A stretch of 64,000 bases of DNA from GWE2-40-63 sp041664345 (GTDB taxonomy: Bacteria > Bacteroidota > Bacteroidia > Bacteroidales > SZUA-534), in contig JBAYKX010000015.1 in assembly GCA_041664345.1 (NCBI GenBank), positions 37,176 to 101,175 on the forward strand, given 5' to 3'. Below are positions 1 through 9,312 of the stretch, in pieces; positions within the stretch are counted from its first letter, which is position 1, and every line of letters begins with the position of its first letter. Both the position numbers and the translations under genes were made by a program. The notes beneath the pieces were generated by a model. It saw only the letters and a program-made list of their open reading frames with translations, had not been told where the DNA came from and ran no database searches.

Positions 1-949
1 CGCGGTACCGATCCAGATTGTGTTTCCGGTTCATTTTAACCAAAACCTGATCGTCGCCGCTTTGCAAAGGCAGATGAATCTGTTTTGCTAAAACCGGATA
101 TTTAGCAATGGCTTCAATCACATCGCGGCTCATGTCACGCAGGTGGGGCGATGTAAAATACACCCAGCTCGGATTTTTAAGCGTTATGCCCAATTCTCCG
201 ATTTTTGCCAGCAATTCGGCAAACGAAATCTCCGCATCGCGATCGAGCCCATAGGAATTGACATTTTGCCCAAGCAAAGTGATCGATTTGTACCCGTTGA
301 GCATCAGTTCTTTAACTTCCATTATTATTTCCGCCGATGGCCGCGAAACTTCCCGCCCACGGGTATAGGGAACGGCACAAAAAGAACAGAATTTGTCGCA
401 ACCGTTTTGAATGGGAACATAAGCCTCAAATTCCGATTGGTAATTGGGTTTTACATTCCAAAGCTGAAAAATATCCTGATTGGATGGCATTCTGGGTTTT
501 TCGGGTTTCAACCCTATTTTTGAAACCGGTTTAAAATGGTGATTTGGCAGTTCAATCGGAAATGCGTTTTGCGAAGCGCCCGGTTCCTGATTCAACAACA
601 GGGGCGAAGCAACTCCATATTCCTTAAGCATATTTGGGAAATCGTTCAGTTCGCTCATGGGGAATACAAAATCGAACAGTTTCAGGAATTTATCCCTATC
701 ATCGGGCAAAACGCACCCAGAAACAAATGTGATGATATGCTGCCTGCTTTTTTTCTTATTCCAAACATGAATTCGGTTGTAAACCTTATCGATGGGTTTT
801 TGCCGCACGGAGCACGACAAAACACCTAATAGCGATGCTTCATCTTCATTATCGGTAGGAATAAAGCCCACCCTTTCAATCACGGCTTTCACACGTTCGC
901 TATCCGACATATTCATTTGGCAACCCAAAACCAATAAAAAGTATTTCAT
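1..949 (-). CDS. miaB: MiaB-family tRNA methylthiotransferase (3' end outside window)
   Basis: Radical-SAM enzyme expected to add a methylthio group to modified adenosine-37 of tRNAs. About 316 residues are present and the C-terminal part (end of the radical-SAM domain and TRAM domain) lies beyond the window edge. Visible in sequence: an N-terminal MTTase domain starting MKYFLLVLGCQMN with cluster cysteines C10, C46 and C79, then the radical-SAM CxxxCxxC motif at C184, C188 and C191 followed by AVPYTRGRE. GCQMN and CSVR are MiaB-type signatures rather than RimO. The ATG at 947-949 on the minus strand gives the conserved N-terminus. A 7-nt-period repeat array separates it from the upstream gene. 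The family is sure; MiaB versus a close MiaB-like paralogue is less sure. Confidence 0.85.
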   Translation of the reverse strand, partial: MKYFLLVLGCQMNMSDSERVKAVIERVGFIPTDNEDEASLLGVLSCSVRQKPIDKVYNRIHVWNKKKSRQHIITFVSGCVLPDDRDKFLKLFDFVFPMSELNDFPNMLKEYGVASPLLLNQEPGASQNAFPIELPNHHFKPVSKIGLKPEKPRMPSNQDIFQLWNVKPNYQSEFEAYVPIQNGCDKFCSFCAVPYTRGREVSRPSAEIIMEVKELMLNGYKSITLLGQNVNSYGLDRDAEISFAELLAKIGELGITLKNPSWVYFTSPHLRDMSRDVIEAIAKYPVLAKQIHLPLQSGDDQVLVKMNRKHNLDRYR

Positions 950-975
950 TATATTTTGACAATTAATTATATAGT

Positions 976-1130
976 CAAGTATCAAGTAACAAGTATCAAG
1001 TAACAAGTATCAAGTAACAAGTATCAAGTAATAAGTAACAAGTATCAAGAATCAAGTTCAAGTTGTTTATTTTGTATATCTCACGTCTTATGTCTCACGT
1101 CTCACGTCTTGTATCTTGCGTCTAACTACT
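976..1130. repeat. 7-nt-period degenerate tandem array 1
   Basis: Two adjoining blocks keep a 7-base register. On the plus strand the first (976 to about 1065) uses CAAGTAT and CAAGTAA units; the second (about 1078-1130) uses CTCACGT, CTTATGT and CTTGTAT-like units. Read along the flanking minus-strand genes, the array starts at the TAG stop of the oxidoreductase gene and ends shortly before the methylthiotransferase start. Confidence 0.85.
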
Positions 1131-1812
1131 AAAAATACACTTCAGCAAACATATTGTTCGTATTCAATCCTTTGTCTTTAAGGATTTCCATGGCATCAAA
1201 AATCATTTCACTGTTACCGCAAAGATAAAACAATGTTTCAGGGGCAAAATAGGCTTTTTTAATGTAATCGGTTACCCGGCCGTTAAAGTTTCCGCTCTTT
1301 TCCTGCGAAGTACAAAGCACATAGCGGCTTTTCTGGTAAACTTCCCTGCCATAGGCTTCTTCTGCATTTCGAACGCCGTGAATCATTTTGTAATTCATAT
1401 CCGGAAACGACCGAATCCAGCTATTAAAGGGTGCGATTCCAGTTCCCGTGGCTATCATGACAATTGGAAGGGAATTCCGTCGCTGTTCGCTTACCGTAAA
1501 ATAACCCATTGGACCATTTATTTCCAATTCGTCGCCCACTTTCAGTTTTTTTAATTGAGGAGTCACAGTCCCTTTTTCAACTTCCCGTACCAATATTTCA
1601 AAATAGGGGTCGTTTACTCCGCTATAAATGGAATATTGTCGGAATTCTTTATCACCTTTTTTGCCAATTACCAAATGTTGACCTGGAATAAAGGGTAATT
1701 CTTTTCGTTCTATTTTGACTAAAAAAGTGTTACTTGTTAAATGCTGCATACCCAAAACCGTATGCATGTTGTGATAATATGTTTCGCCCATGGAATACAA
1801 AAATTTGCGCAA
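1129..1812 (-). CDS. FAD/NAD(P)H-binding oxidoreductase, ferredoxin-NADP reductase-like
   Basis: A 227-residue cytosolic flavoprotein of the ferredoxin-NADP reductase fold, expected to pass electrons between NAD(P)H and a one-electron carrier. Visible: FAD-binding R58-Q-Y-S, the GPMGYF segment near residue 100, nucleotide-binding GTGIAP at 123-128, and CGNSEMIFD near the C-terminus. It resembles bacterial Fpr in size and motif order. A flavodoxin gene lies far downstream at 62257 and could be a partner, but linkage does not show this. It is upstream of and co-directional with miaB, across a repeat array. The physiological partner is unknown. Confidence 0.8.
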   Translation of the reverse strand: MRKFLYSMGETYYHNMHTVLGMQHLTSNTFLVKIERKELPFIPGQHLVIGKKGDKEFRQYSIYSGVNDPYFEILVREVEKGTVTPQLKKLKVGDELEINGPMGYFTVSEQRRNSLPIVMIATGTGIAPFNSWIRSFPDMNYKMIHGVRNAEEAYGREVYQKSRYVLCTSQEKSGNFNGRVTDYIKKAYFAPETLFYLCGNSEMIFDAMEILKDKGLNTNNMFAEVYF

Positions 1813-1902
1813 AATTAGTAATTCTATTTAAATAATAAAAGATATAAAGGTGTTATTAGATGAATCTTTGATTACTGAATGCAAATTATATCATGGGAGG
1901 AA

Positions 1903-3906
1903 CTATCGATTGATATTAGGTAAAAACGAAAACTCTTTGGAATAGCGCATCATCTGCTTGGTATAATCTTCAGAATAATCAATGGTAACATCCACCAGAA
2001 TATTATTTTCATAAACGGGGTTGAATACAGGGTTTACAAAGCCTCCATAGGGTGCAATATTCAGTTTTTTGAAACGTTCCAAAACCTCGGCATGTAGTTT
2101 CCGATCAATTTTAATGGCATATTTTTCAACCAGGTCTTTGCCGGCTTCGTAATCGCCTTCCGATTTTATCCGCTGAACTTCAGCCAGTAATATTCCGAAA
2201 AGGATTCTTAATTTTTGATAATCGTTAATAACAACAAAGGTTTTTCCTTCTTTCATCTTGAACTCAATCACCTTTTCTGAGGCTCCTTCAGCTAAACACC
2301 AGTGGGCAATCAGTGAGCGGTTGCGCATATGCGCTTGTTCAATATCATTGCCTAGCAAAATACGGGTCAGTTGAGTCATCAATCCATTGCGGATGTAGGA
2401 ATTGTATTCGGCCTTGGCTTCATCAAAAACAGAAATCAGTCCCAGTGTTTCCATCTTTTGGTCGCCAATGTAATACAAGGCAAACAAGTCGGCACGGGCC
2501 TCTTCCAAGGTGGAGCTGAAGTTTTTCAATGCTTCCGGGCCGGTTTCTGGCAATAACTGCCCGGAGCCATGTCCCACGCACTCATGAAGGTCGGTATGCA
2601 AGTTGCTAACTCTTGGCCCATATTTTTTGGCCAAGGCAATTTCTTCGTCGGAAAAACAGAACTCTTCCAAAAATCCATTTCCTTCTGATGCTTTATCGTA
2701 AGCATAGGTGATGTTTTCCATGGTCACCGATTTTGAACCGTGATGCTTTCTGATCCAGTCGGCATTTGGAAGATTTATTCCAATTGGCGTTGCCGGATAA
2801 CAGTCGCCTCCCAATTGGGCTACCGTAATTACTTTTGCCGAAATGCCTTTAACTTCCTTCTTCTTAAACCGTGGATCAATGGGGGCGTTATCTTCAAACC
2901 ATTGGGCGTTTGAGCTGATTATTTCTGTCCTTTTGGATACTTCCATGTCTTTAAAATTCACCACACTTTCCCAGGTAGCTTTCATTCCCAGCGGATCGCC
3001 ATAGGTTTCAATGAATCCGTTTACAAAATCCACGGTAGAAGACAAATCTTCAACCCAAGAAACGTTATAACTATCCCATATTTTGAGGTCACCCGATTGG
3101 TAATAAGCAATCAATAGATCAATGGAACGTTTTTGTTGTTCATTTTCAGCAAGTGGCAAAGCTTTCTGCAACCAGAAAACGATTTGTTCAATGGCTGTAC
3201 TATATAGTCCGCCTACCTTATAAACCTGCTCTTTCAATTGATTGTTTTCTTTAATCAAACGGCTGTTCAGCCCAATTGAAATGGGCTTATCGGGATTCAG
3301 TTGTTTATAACCGGCTGCAAATTCTTCCGCCTCCTTTTGGGATACATTTTGGTAAAAATTGGTAGCCGATGCGGCAACAATATCTTTTGAACTTTCCAAA
3401 ACAATGCGCTTTTTGTCTAAATCGGCATTAAAAATAATGGGAGCGATGCGGGCAATAAAACCATCAACCGATTCAGCTTTTTTCAAAGGAAGCAATCGGG
3501 CATTGGACTGTTTAACCAATTCAGCAAAGTATTCAGGCGTTATGGATGGAAAAAACTTATCGGTACTGTAATGATGGTGGATGCCGTTGCTAAACCACAC
3601 CCGCTTGGCATAAACCAAGAATTCCTTAAAATCAACGGTTTCCCGGTTACCGGAGTAGCTTTCTATAATGGCCTCATTGGTCCGCCGTACCGTAAGATTG
3701 TGACGGTAAAACTGATCGTAGATAATATCCCTTCCACACAGGGCTGCTTGGCTGAGAACATAAATAAGTTCCTTTTGCTGAATTGTTAATGCATTAAAAC
3801 CCGGAACCGGATACCGCATGATTTTTATATCGGCAAACTGTTCCAGCAAAAACGCGAAGTTTTGATTATCGGAATTATAAGGATTGTTTTCTGAAATTGC
3901 ACGCAT
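1903..3906 (-). CDS. Dipeptidyl peptidase III-like zinc metallopeptidase (family M49)
   Basis: A 667-residue peptidase expected to release dipeptides from peptide N-termini. The zinc site shows the M49 form with a six-residue helix insertion: HECVGH at 441-446 (H441, E442, H446) and a downstream EEARAD at 468-473 supplying the third ligand. The sequence begins MRAISENNPYNSD with no signal peptide or lipobox, so it is predicted cytosolic. Residues 1-430 form the helical and barrel lobes typical of the family. The downstream intergenic region is short. Family assignment is firm; the natural substrate is unknown. Confidence 0.88.
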   Translation of the reverse strand: MRAISENNPYNSDNQNFAFLLEQFADIKIMRYPVPGFNALTIQQKELIYVLSQAALCGRDIIYDQFYRHNLTVRRTNEAIIESYSGNRETVDFKEFLVYAKRVWFSNGIHHHYSTDKFFPSITPEYFAELVKQSNARLLPLKKAESVDGFIARIAPIIFNADLDKKRIVLESSKDIVAASATNFYQNVSQKEAEEFAAGYKQLNPDKPISIGLNSRLIKENNQLKEQVYKVGGLYSTAIEQIVFWLQKALPLAENEQQKRSIDLLIAYYQSGDLKIWDSYNVSWVEDLSSTVDFVNGFIETYGDPLGMKATWESVVNFKDMEVSKRTEIISSNAQWFEDNAPIDPRFKKKEVKGISAKVITVAQLGGDCYPATPIGINLPNADWIRKHHGSKSVTMENITYAYDKASEGNGFLEEFCFSDEEIALAKKYGPRVSNLHTDLHECVGHGSGQLLPETGPEALKNFSSTLEEARADLFALYYIGDQKMETLGLISVFDEAKAEYNSYIRNGLMTQLTRILLGNDIEQAHMRNRSLIAHWCLAEGASEKVIEFKMKEGKTFVVINDYQKLRILFGILLAEVQRIKSEGDYEAGKDLVEKYAIKIDRKLHAEVLERFKKLNIAPYGGFVNPVFNPVYENNILVDVTIDYSEDYTKQMMRYSKEFSFLPNINR

Positions 3907-3925
3907 ATTATTTGGTTTATTTTAT

Positions 3926-4073
3926 CTGGTTACTGGTTACTGGTATCTGGTAACTGGTAGCTGGTAACCTATTTCTAATCTCTAGCTTCTAATCTCATGT
4001 CTCACATCTCTAATCTCATATCTCACATCTCTAATCTCATATCTCATATCTCACATCTAATATCTAATATCTA
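3926..4073. repeat. 7-nt-period degenerate tandem array 2
   Basis: About 21 consecutive heptamers. On the plus strand CTGGTTA/CTGGTAA units (3926-3967) pass without loss of register into CTAATCT, CATATCT and CACATCT units (to 4070), and then into the minus-strand TAG stop codon of mntP at 4071-4073. The array fills the gap between mntP and the M49 peptidase gene. Confidence 0.9.
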
Positions 4074-4649
4074 ACTGCTCAAATGCTCCACTAAAATCTT
4101 CAATCCAATCAATATCAGGATTATTCCGCCCACCAACTCAAAAGGGATTTTCATTTTTTGTTTGAATTTGCTGCCAAAATAAACGGCTATAAACGAAAGA
4201 ATAAAAGAAGTTAACCCGATAATTGAAACGGCATAAATCATCGAAATATTGATTAAACTAAAAGTGATACCCACAGCCAAGGCATCGATGCTGGTGGCAA
4301 TGGCCAGACCCAACAGTACTTTGTTGCTGGTGGGATCGAAACATTTAAAATCGTCTTTTGTGGTAATTTGCTGGTAAATCATGCGGCTGCCCAAAAATAG
4401 AAGGATTACAAAAGCCACCCAATGATCGAACGATTCAATGTAAACCCGAAATGAGCTCCCCAAAAACCATCCAATCATGGGCATAAATCCTTGGAAAAAC
4501 CCCATATACAAGGAAATTCGTAGGGTGTTTTTTAAATTAAACTTATACAAAATCAACCCGCACGAAATTGAAATAGTAACGCTATCCATGGCTAGGCTAA
4601 CAGCAATTAAAAGTAAGGTTGCGAATGCCATCCCAATAATTTTTGACAA
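4071..4649 (-). CDS. mntP: Manganese efflux pump MntP
   Basis: A 192-residue inner-membrane protein with six predicted hydrophobic segments that exports Mn(II). The two inverted halves carry the family signatures AMDSVTISIS (near residue 20) and ATSIDALAVG (near residue 117), whose acidic residues lie in the membrane and bind Mn. Length matches E. coli MntP (about 188). The start at MSKIIG is chosen because it is the first ATG; MAFATLL six codons later is also possible. I saw no clear yybP-ykoY riboswitch in the 255-nt divergent gap to tlpA. Confidence 0.9.
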   Translation of the reverse strand: MSKIIGMAFATLLLIAVSLAMDSVTISISCGLILYKFNLKNTLRISLYMGFFQGFMPMIGWFLGSSFRVYIESFDHWVAFVILLFLGSRMIYQQITTKDDFKCFDPTSNKVLLGLAIATSIDALAVGITFSLINISMIYAVSIIGLTSFILSFIAVYFGSKFKQKMKIPFELVGGIILILIGLKILVEHLSS

Positions 4650-4904
4650 ATGAAATGAAAAAAAACAGATTTATTCGGCTTAATAATCAAAAATATGAAT
4701 GAAGGTTGAGTTGAAAAAAATCTAATAAAAATGAATTGGTAAGCTGAAAATCAAATTGTATATATTTTGTAGCAGTGTAAATTTTTATTGTACTATTAAT
4801 GTAATAGTATTTTGGGTTTAAAACAGGTTGTTCAACAGTATGAATTACGCTCATTTGTTTTATTTTTGAAGCCAATAAATTGATAATTATTAATTTTTTG
4901 AATT

Positions 4905-5420
4905 ATGATGAAGAAACTTTTTGCTACGTTGTTATTTGTTATGGCTTTTTATTTTGGATTTTCTCAATTGGGAACACAAACTATTCCTTCAGTAGATTTA
5001 AAAACAACCGATGGAAAAACCATCAATAGTTCCACTTTTAGCAACAATGGAAAACCCATGGTTATTAACTTCTGGGCAACTTGGTGCAAACCTTGTGTAC
5101 TGGAACTTTCTAATATGGATGAATTGTATGATACTTGGGTAAAAGAAACTGGAGTTAAGGTTATTGCCATCTCAATCGATGATACGCGAAGCATGTCGCG
5201 TGTAGCTCCTTTTGTGAGCGGAAAAGGTTGGAAATATGAAATTTATGTTGATCCCAATAGTGATTTTAAAAGGGCCATGAACGTTCCAAATGTACCCCAT
5301 ACTTTTTTAATTGATGGAAAAGGAAACGTGGTTTGGCAACATACTTCTTACGCCGATGGGGACGAAGTTGAATTGTATGAATTGATTAAAAAAGTAGCCA
5401 AAGGTGAAAGTCTTAAATAA
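4905..5420 (+). CDS. TlpA-like periplasmic thiol-disulfide oxidoreductase
   Basis: A 171-residue exported thioredoxin-fold protein. It has a signal peptide (about residues 1-20, ending GFSQ), the active site W60-C-K-P-C64 and a cis-proline segment NVPHTFLIDG. Proteins of this type reduce or isomerise disulfides in the periplasm. Its last 17 nt overlap the next gene, so the two are probably translationally coupled. It heads a cluster of envelope genes (4905-10074) that contains further cysteine-pair proteins. The family is firm; the client is unknown. Confidence 0.85.
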   Translation: MMKKLFATLLFVMAFYFGFSQLGTQTIPSVDLKTTDGKTINSSTFSNNGKPMVINFWATWCKPCVLELSNMDELYDTWVKETGVKVIAISIDDTRSMSRVAPFVSGKGWKYEIYVDPNSDFKRAMNVPNVPHTFLIDGKGNVVWQHTSYADGDEVELYELIKKVAKGESLK

Positions 5421-7176
5421 ATTATTATTCCGATACAAAATTGCATCAACAGTTCTGATGCTTATTATCTCAGGTTTTAGTGCATGGGCTCAAGTTGATT
5501 TTAAAGGAGGTAACATTACCGGTAATTTCAAACTTGATGCGCAAACTTACAGGGAGGATTCAACCATTGGCGCCGAAAAAGTTGCTGAAAAAATGCTTTC
5601 CAATTCCTACATGAACCTTATTTATACCAACGGTAATTTTACTGCTGGAGTTCGGTTCGAAGGCTATTTTAATACCATGTTGGGCTATGATAACAACTAT
5701 GATGGTTTTGGAATTGCCAATCGTTATGCTACTTATGCTGGTGAAATGTTTGAAGTTACAGTCGGTAATTTTTACGATCAGTTTGGAAACGGATTAATTT
5801 TCCGAACTTATGAAGATAAAGATTTAGGATATGACAATTCAATGGATGGTGCCCGGATTAAATTTCGACCTTTACCGGGTATAATCCTAAAAGGAGTAAT
5901 TGGCAACCAACGTTTATATTGGGAAAAGGGCGAAGGAATTGTGCGCGGCGTAGATGGCGAATTTGCTTTAAATGACCTGTTTTCTTCTTTAGCTGCATCC
6001 GACAACAGGATTACTCTTAGTGGAAGTTTTGTAAACAAATATCAAGCCGATGAAAACCCAATTTATATTTTGCCTGAAAATGTGGGAGCAGGTGCTGGTA
6101 TGCTAAACTTTTCGAGAGGCAATTTTTCGCTGGCAACTGAATATGCCTATAAAAGCCAAGACCCAAGTGCTGATAATAATTTGATTTATAAATCAGGGAG
6201 TGCCTTTTTGATTAATTCAGACTATTCGGTAAACGGACTGGGCATTATGCTTCAATACAAATGGGTTGATAACATGAGTTTCCGTTCCGAAAGGGATGCC
6301 CAGTTGAATAATTTGATGATTAATTATTTACCGGCTATTACCAAGAATCATGCGTATGCCCTTACAGCCATGTATCCTTATGCCACTCAGGTTGATGGCG
6401 AAGCCGGAATTCAAGGGGAAGTGTTCTACAAATTCAAAAAAGAAACCGTATTGGGGGGAACTTATGGAACTAATATAACCTTAAACTATGCAAGAATTCA
6501 GGATATAAAGCGGAATCCAATTGATAGCTCAACGCCCATTGGGCAAACAGGAACTGATGGCTATACTACTTCATTTTTAAGTATGTCAGATAGTTTGTTG
6601 AATCAGGATATTAATTTTGAAATAACTAAAAAAATATCCGAAAAATATAAAGTTGTATTTGTTTACCAGCACCTCGATTTTAATCAATTAGCGCTGCAAG
6701 GTCATGGTAAAGAATACAATGGAATGGTAAACAGCAATACCTTTGTTGCCGATGTTTATTGGCGCATTAAGCCCAAACATACTTTGAGAATTGAATCGGA
6801 AGCACTTTTTACAAAAGCGGTTGATTTTACAACGCAACAAAATGAAGTGGTGAAAATAAAGCAGGATTTCGGTAACTGGGTGATGCTTATGTTGGAATAT
6901 TCTGTTTCGCCTCATTGGTTTTTTGCTGTTTCCGATCAGTTTAATTATGTAAGCACTAATAAAAAAACCGCTGAAAATACTTTCGAATATTTACATCGAC
7001 AATATCCTTTTAACCGGAATCATTTCTTTTCAATGGCTATGGGCTATTCAAAAGGAGCAAGCCGCATCCAGGTTAGTTATGGAAAACAGCGCGAAGGAAT
7101 ACTTTGTGTAGGTGGTGTCTGTCGACCTGTGCCTGCGGCCTATGGGTTTAATATCTCAGTGAGTAGTACTTTTTAA
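5404..7176 (+). CDS. Outer-membrane beta-barrel protein, DUF6029-like
   Basis: A 590-residue protein of unknown function with a signal peptide (hydrophobic to about residue 30, cleavage near AWAQ) and many alternating aromatic beta-strands, ending in a phenylalanine (VSSTF), as outer-membrane barrels do. The GTG at 5404 overlaps the end of tlpA by 17 nt; the next in-frame ATG (5458) would cut into the signal peptide, so GTG is preferred. The C-terminal part carries a cysteine pair (CVGGVC, about residue 568). I link it to the DUF6029 group from memory of general resemblance only. Coupling to tlpA suggests its cysteines or an assembly partner need thiol chemistry. Confidence 0.7.
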   Translation: MKVLNKLLFRYKIASTVLMLIISGFSAWAQVDFKGGNITGNFKLDAQTYREDSTIGAEKVAEKMLSNSYMNLIYTNGNFTAGVRFEGYFNTMLGYDNNYDGFGIANRYATYAGEMFEVTVGNFYDQFGNGLIFRTYEDKDLGYDNSMDGARIKFRPLPGIILKGVIGNQRLYWEKGEGIVRGVDGEFALNDLFSSLAASDNRITLSGSFVNKYQADENPIYILPENVGAGAGMLNFSRGNFSLATEYAYKSQDPSADNNLIYKSGSAFLINSDYSVNGLGIMLQYKWVDNMSFRSERDAQLNNLMINYLPAITKNHAYALTAMYPYATQVDGEAGIQGEVFYKFKKETVLGGTYGTNITLNYARIQDIKRNPIDSSTPIGQTGTDGYTTSFLSMSDSLLNQDINFEITKKISEKYKVVFVYQHLDFNQLALQGHGKEYNGMVNSNTFVADVYWRIKPKHTLRIESEALFTKAVDFTTQQNEVVKIKQDFGNWVMLMLEYSVSPHWFFAVSDQFNYVSTNKKTAENTFEYLHRQYPFNRNHFFSMAMGYSKGASRIQVSYGKQREGILCVGGVCRPVPAAYGFNISVSSTF

Positions 7177-7287
7177 CTTGGAAGATAATAATATGAAATA
7201 GCCATAAGCAATAAATTGCATACAAACAGCAGATATTTATTTATGGCGTATTCCATGTGACCTTGATATAAAAATAAAAATAAACAC

Positions 7288-8109
7288 ATGAAATATACTC
7301 TTAACATTATCATTGGTCTTTTCGCAATTACACTATGGTCTTGCGATACCATTGAAGGACCCTATATGGTGAAACCAAATATCGATTCAATAGGCGACAC
7401 CTATGAAACTATCGTGGTTTTTGAATTTACAGGATGGAACTGCCCCTATTGCTATTTAGGTCATGAAGCAATTTCAGAACTGGAAGATTTTTACCCTGAT
7501 AGAATTAAAGCAATTGCTATTCACGCTGGCGGTTTTGCTGAACCAGGTAACGATGGTCCTGATTACCGTTGCGAAACAAGCAATGCCCTTTTTCAAAAAT
7601 TTGGTAGTCCTGGGGAGTTTCCAACAGGTGCCATTAATAGTTTGAATGGCTTTGATTTAGATTCGCCCACTGCTTGGAGTTCAATCGTTTCTTCAGAATT
7701 AACATCTACTAAAAATAGCCCCGAAGTTTATTTAGAATTGAATATTTCGCATTCTGTGAATACTGTCAATGCAAACATTATTGGTAAATTTGCAACTGAT
7801 TTGGAAGGAACCTACAATCTCTGCGCTTACATAATCGAAAAGGGAATAATTGCACCCCAAAATAAATTAGGAACTATTATTGAAGAATACGAGCACCAAA
7901 ATGTGCTGCGTGGTTCCATGGTAAATGGCATAATTGGAGAAAATGTGTCAATCAATCCGAATAGTGGCAAGGTTTTTGGATTCGAATATTCCTTTGAAAT
8001 TTCAGACCCCGAATGGATTGTTGATAGTTTAGAAGTAATTCCATTCTTATATAATATTGAAACAAATTATATTTTAAAGACAAAGTATATAAAACCTAAA
8101 ACTGAATAA
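7288..8109 (+). CDS. Omp28-related lipoprotein with thioredoxin-like CPYC motif
   Basis: A 273-residue lipoprotein. The signal peptide ends in a lipobox with C19 (LWSC). Residues about 40-150 hold a thioredoxin-like domain with W50-N-C52-P-Y-C55, followed by the beta-rich region seen in Omp28-related proteins of Bacteroidota. It starts 111 nt after the barrel gene, and the next gene begins 1 nt after its stop. Probably anchored in the outer membrane; whether the CPYC pair is redox-active or structural is not known. Confidence 0.75.
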   Translation: MKYTLNIIIGLFAITLWSCDTIEGPYMVKPNIDSIGDTYETIVVFEFTGWNCPYCYLGHEAISELEDFYPDRIKAIAIHAGGFAEPGNDGPDYRCETSNALFQKFGSPGEFPTGAINSLNGFDLDSPTAWSSIVSSELTSTKNSPEVYLELNISHSVNTVNANIIGKFATDLEGTYNLCAYIIEKGIIAPQNKLGTIIEEYEHQNVLRGSMVNGIIGENVSINPNSGKVFGFEYSFEISDPEWIVDSLEVIPFLYNIETNYILKTKYIKPKTE

Positions 8110-8110
8110 G

Positions 8111-9196
8111 ATGAAGCAAATTTTACTAGTTATTTTTGTTGCTACTATTGCAAATGGGCTTTTTGCTCAAAATAAAGTGGTTTGGAAGGATACTTTAGGT
8201 AATAATTTACCCGATACCGTTGAATTATATAGGGTATCACAACATGAACAAGTGGTATTTGATGCATTGATATCCAACGTGTCAACCGAAGGTTTTAATG
8301 TTTTATTAAAAAGAACAATTGTAACTTATCTCAATGGTGCTTCTGATCAACTTTGTTATGGAGAATCTTGTCAAGCCGGTGATATAAGTAAAGCAGTTGT
8401 GACTACCTCACCAACTATGCAATTAGCAGGAACCGATGTTCGAACTACCGTGCCTTTTGAAATGATTCATTATATTCCAAATGAGATTTCTGGTGCAACT
8501 ATCTTAAAGTATTATATATGTACTTGTGATATTGTACCCGATTCAGAAAATAAAGATTCAGCGATCAATATTGTTGTTACCGATTCAGTAGCAGTTAAAT
8601 ATGTGATTGAACCTTACAAAAGAGTTGATTTGAGGTTTAGCATCGACATGACTGGCGTTTCAGGTTTTGATGCGGCAACCAAAAATGTGTATGTACAGGT
8701 ATTCGATCAGGGCACTGCATTAAACATTAAGAAAATGAAAAAGCCAAGTTCAGGAATGGTTTATACCTTAGGCAGTACTGGACATTATTATGTTGATAAT
8801 GATTTGAATTATACCTACAAGTACTTTTATGGCACCAATGCCAGTGAAGTTTACGATACTGTGGGTGAACCAGTTGTTCGACCCGCTTTTTCTGTATTGC
8901 AAGAAGATGAAATTCTATTTAACGATAAATGGGCATTTACTACTTCCACTAATTCAGGTGCAAAATCAACAGTTCAAGTATATCCAAATCCATTCAGTAA
9001 TGCACTTACTATAGAAAATATGGAAAATACTTCAAAAGTTGAAATAAGCAATATACTTGGACAAACGGTTTATTCAAATAAAACCTTTGAATCAAATTTA
9101 ACTATATCAACCCAAGAGTTAAATGGAGGCATTTATTTTGTTCGAATAACCGATGCGAACAATCAGGTTGTTACTAAAAGAATGGTTAAAAAATAA
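8111..9196 (+). CDS. Secreted protein with T9SS type A sorting domain
   Basis: A 361-residue exported protein. Signal peptide about 1-19 (cleavage after GLFAQ), an N-terminal beta domain (20-165) with the pair C82-YGES-C87, a middle domain (about 170-280), and a C-terminal type IX secretion signal starting VYPNPF and ending MVKK. T9SS cargo crosses the outer membrane and is usually anchored or released. The N-terminal domain is paralogous to that of the next gene (shared LPDT/MPDT, LKR, LC-x4-C, TTVP-[FW]-E). A good rho-independent terminator follows. Molecular role unknown. Confidence 0.8.
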   Translation: MKQILLVIFVATIANGLFAQNKVVWKDTLGNNLPDTVELYRVSQHEQVVFDALISNVSTEGFNVLLKRTIVTYLNGASDQLCYGESCQAGDISKAVVTTSPTMQLAGTDVRTTVPFEMIHYIPNEISGATILKYYICTCDIVPDSENKDSAINIVVTDSVAVKYVIEPYKRVDLRFSIDMTGVSGFDAATKNVYVQVFDQGTALNIKKMKKPSSGMVYTLGSTGHYYVDNDLNYTYKYFYGTNASEVYDTVGEPVVRPAFSVLQEDEILFNDKWAFTTSTNSGAKSTVQVYPNPFSNALTIENMENTSKVEISNILGQTVYSNKTFESNLTISTQELNGGIYFVRITDANNQVVTKRMVKK

Positions 9197-9213
9197 ATTC
9201 TGCAAACTATTAT

Positions 9214-9241
9214 AAAAAGCGTCTTTCGGGGCGCTTTTTTT
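9214..9241 (+). terminator. Rho-independent terminator after the first T9SS cargo gene
   Basis: A GC-rich hairpin (AAAAAGCG, tetraloop-like TTTCG region, CGCTTTTTT) lies 18 nt past the stop codon at 9196 and ends in a T run, so the 4905-9196 genes may form one transcript. Confidence 0.8.
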
Positions 9242-9312
9242 ATGATGTTTTCTGTTTTATTTCATGTTTATTTAAACTTATAGTATATTCGAAGCCAATT
9301 TAAAAAATTAGT

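Noticed and set aside
143..829. Plus-strand frames near the left edge
   Set aside because: Shadows of the methylthiotransferase, whose motifs are on the minus strand.
976..1130. CRISPR array
   Set aside because: Units are 7 nt, contiguous and degenerate, with no spacers and no cas genes.
4687..4875. 62-codon minus-strand frame between mntP and tlpA
   Set aside because: Low-complexity AT-rich frame without family resemblance; the space is a divergent promoter region.
4650..4904. Mn riboswitch (yybP-ykoY) for mntP
   Set aside because: No conserved multi-stem core could be traced in the leader.
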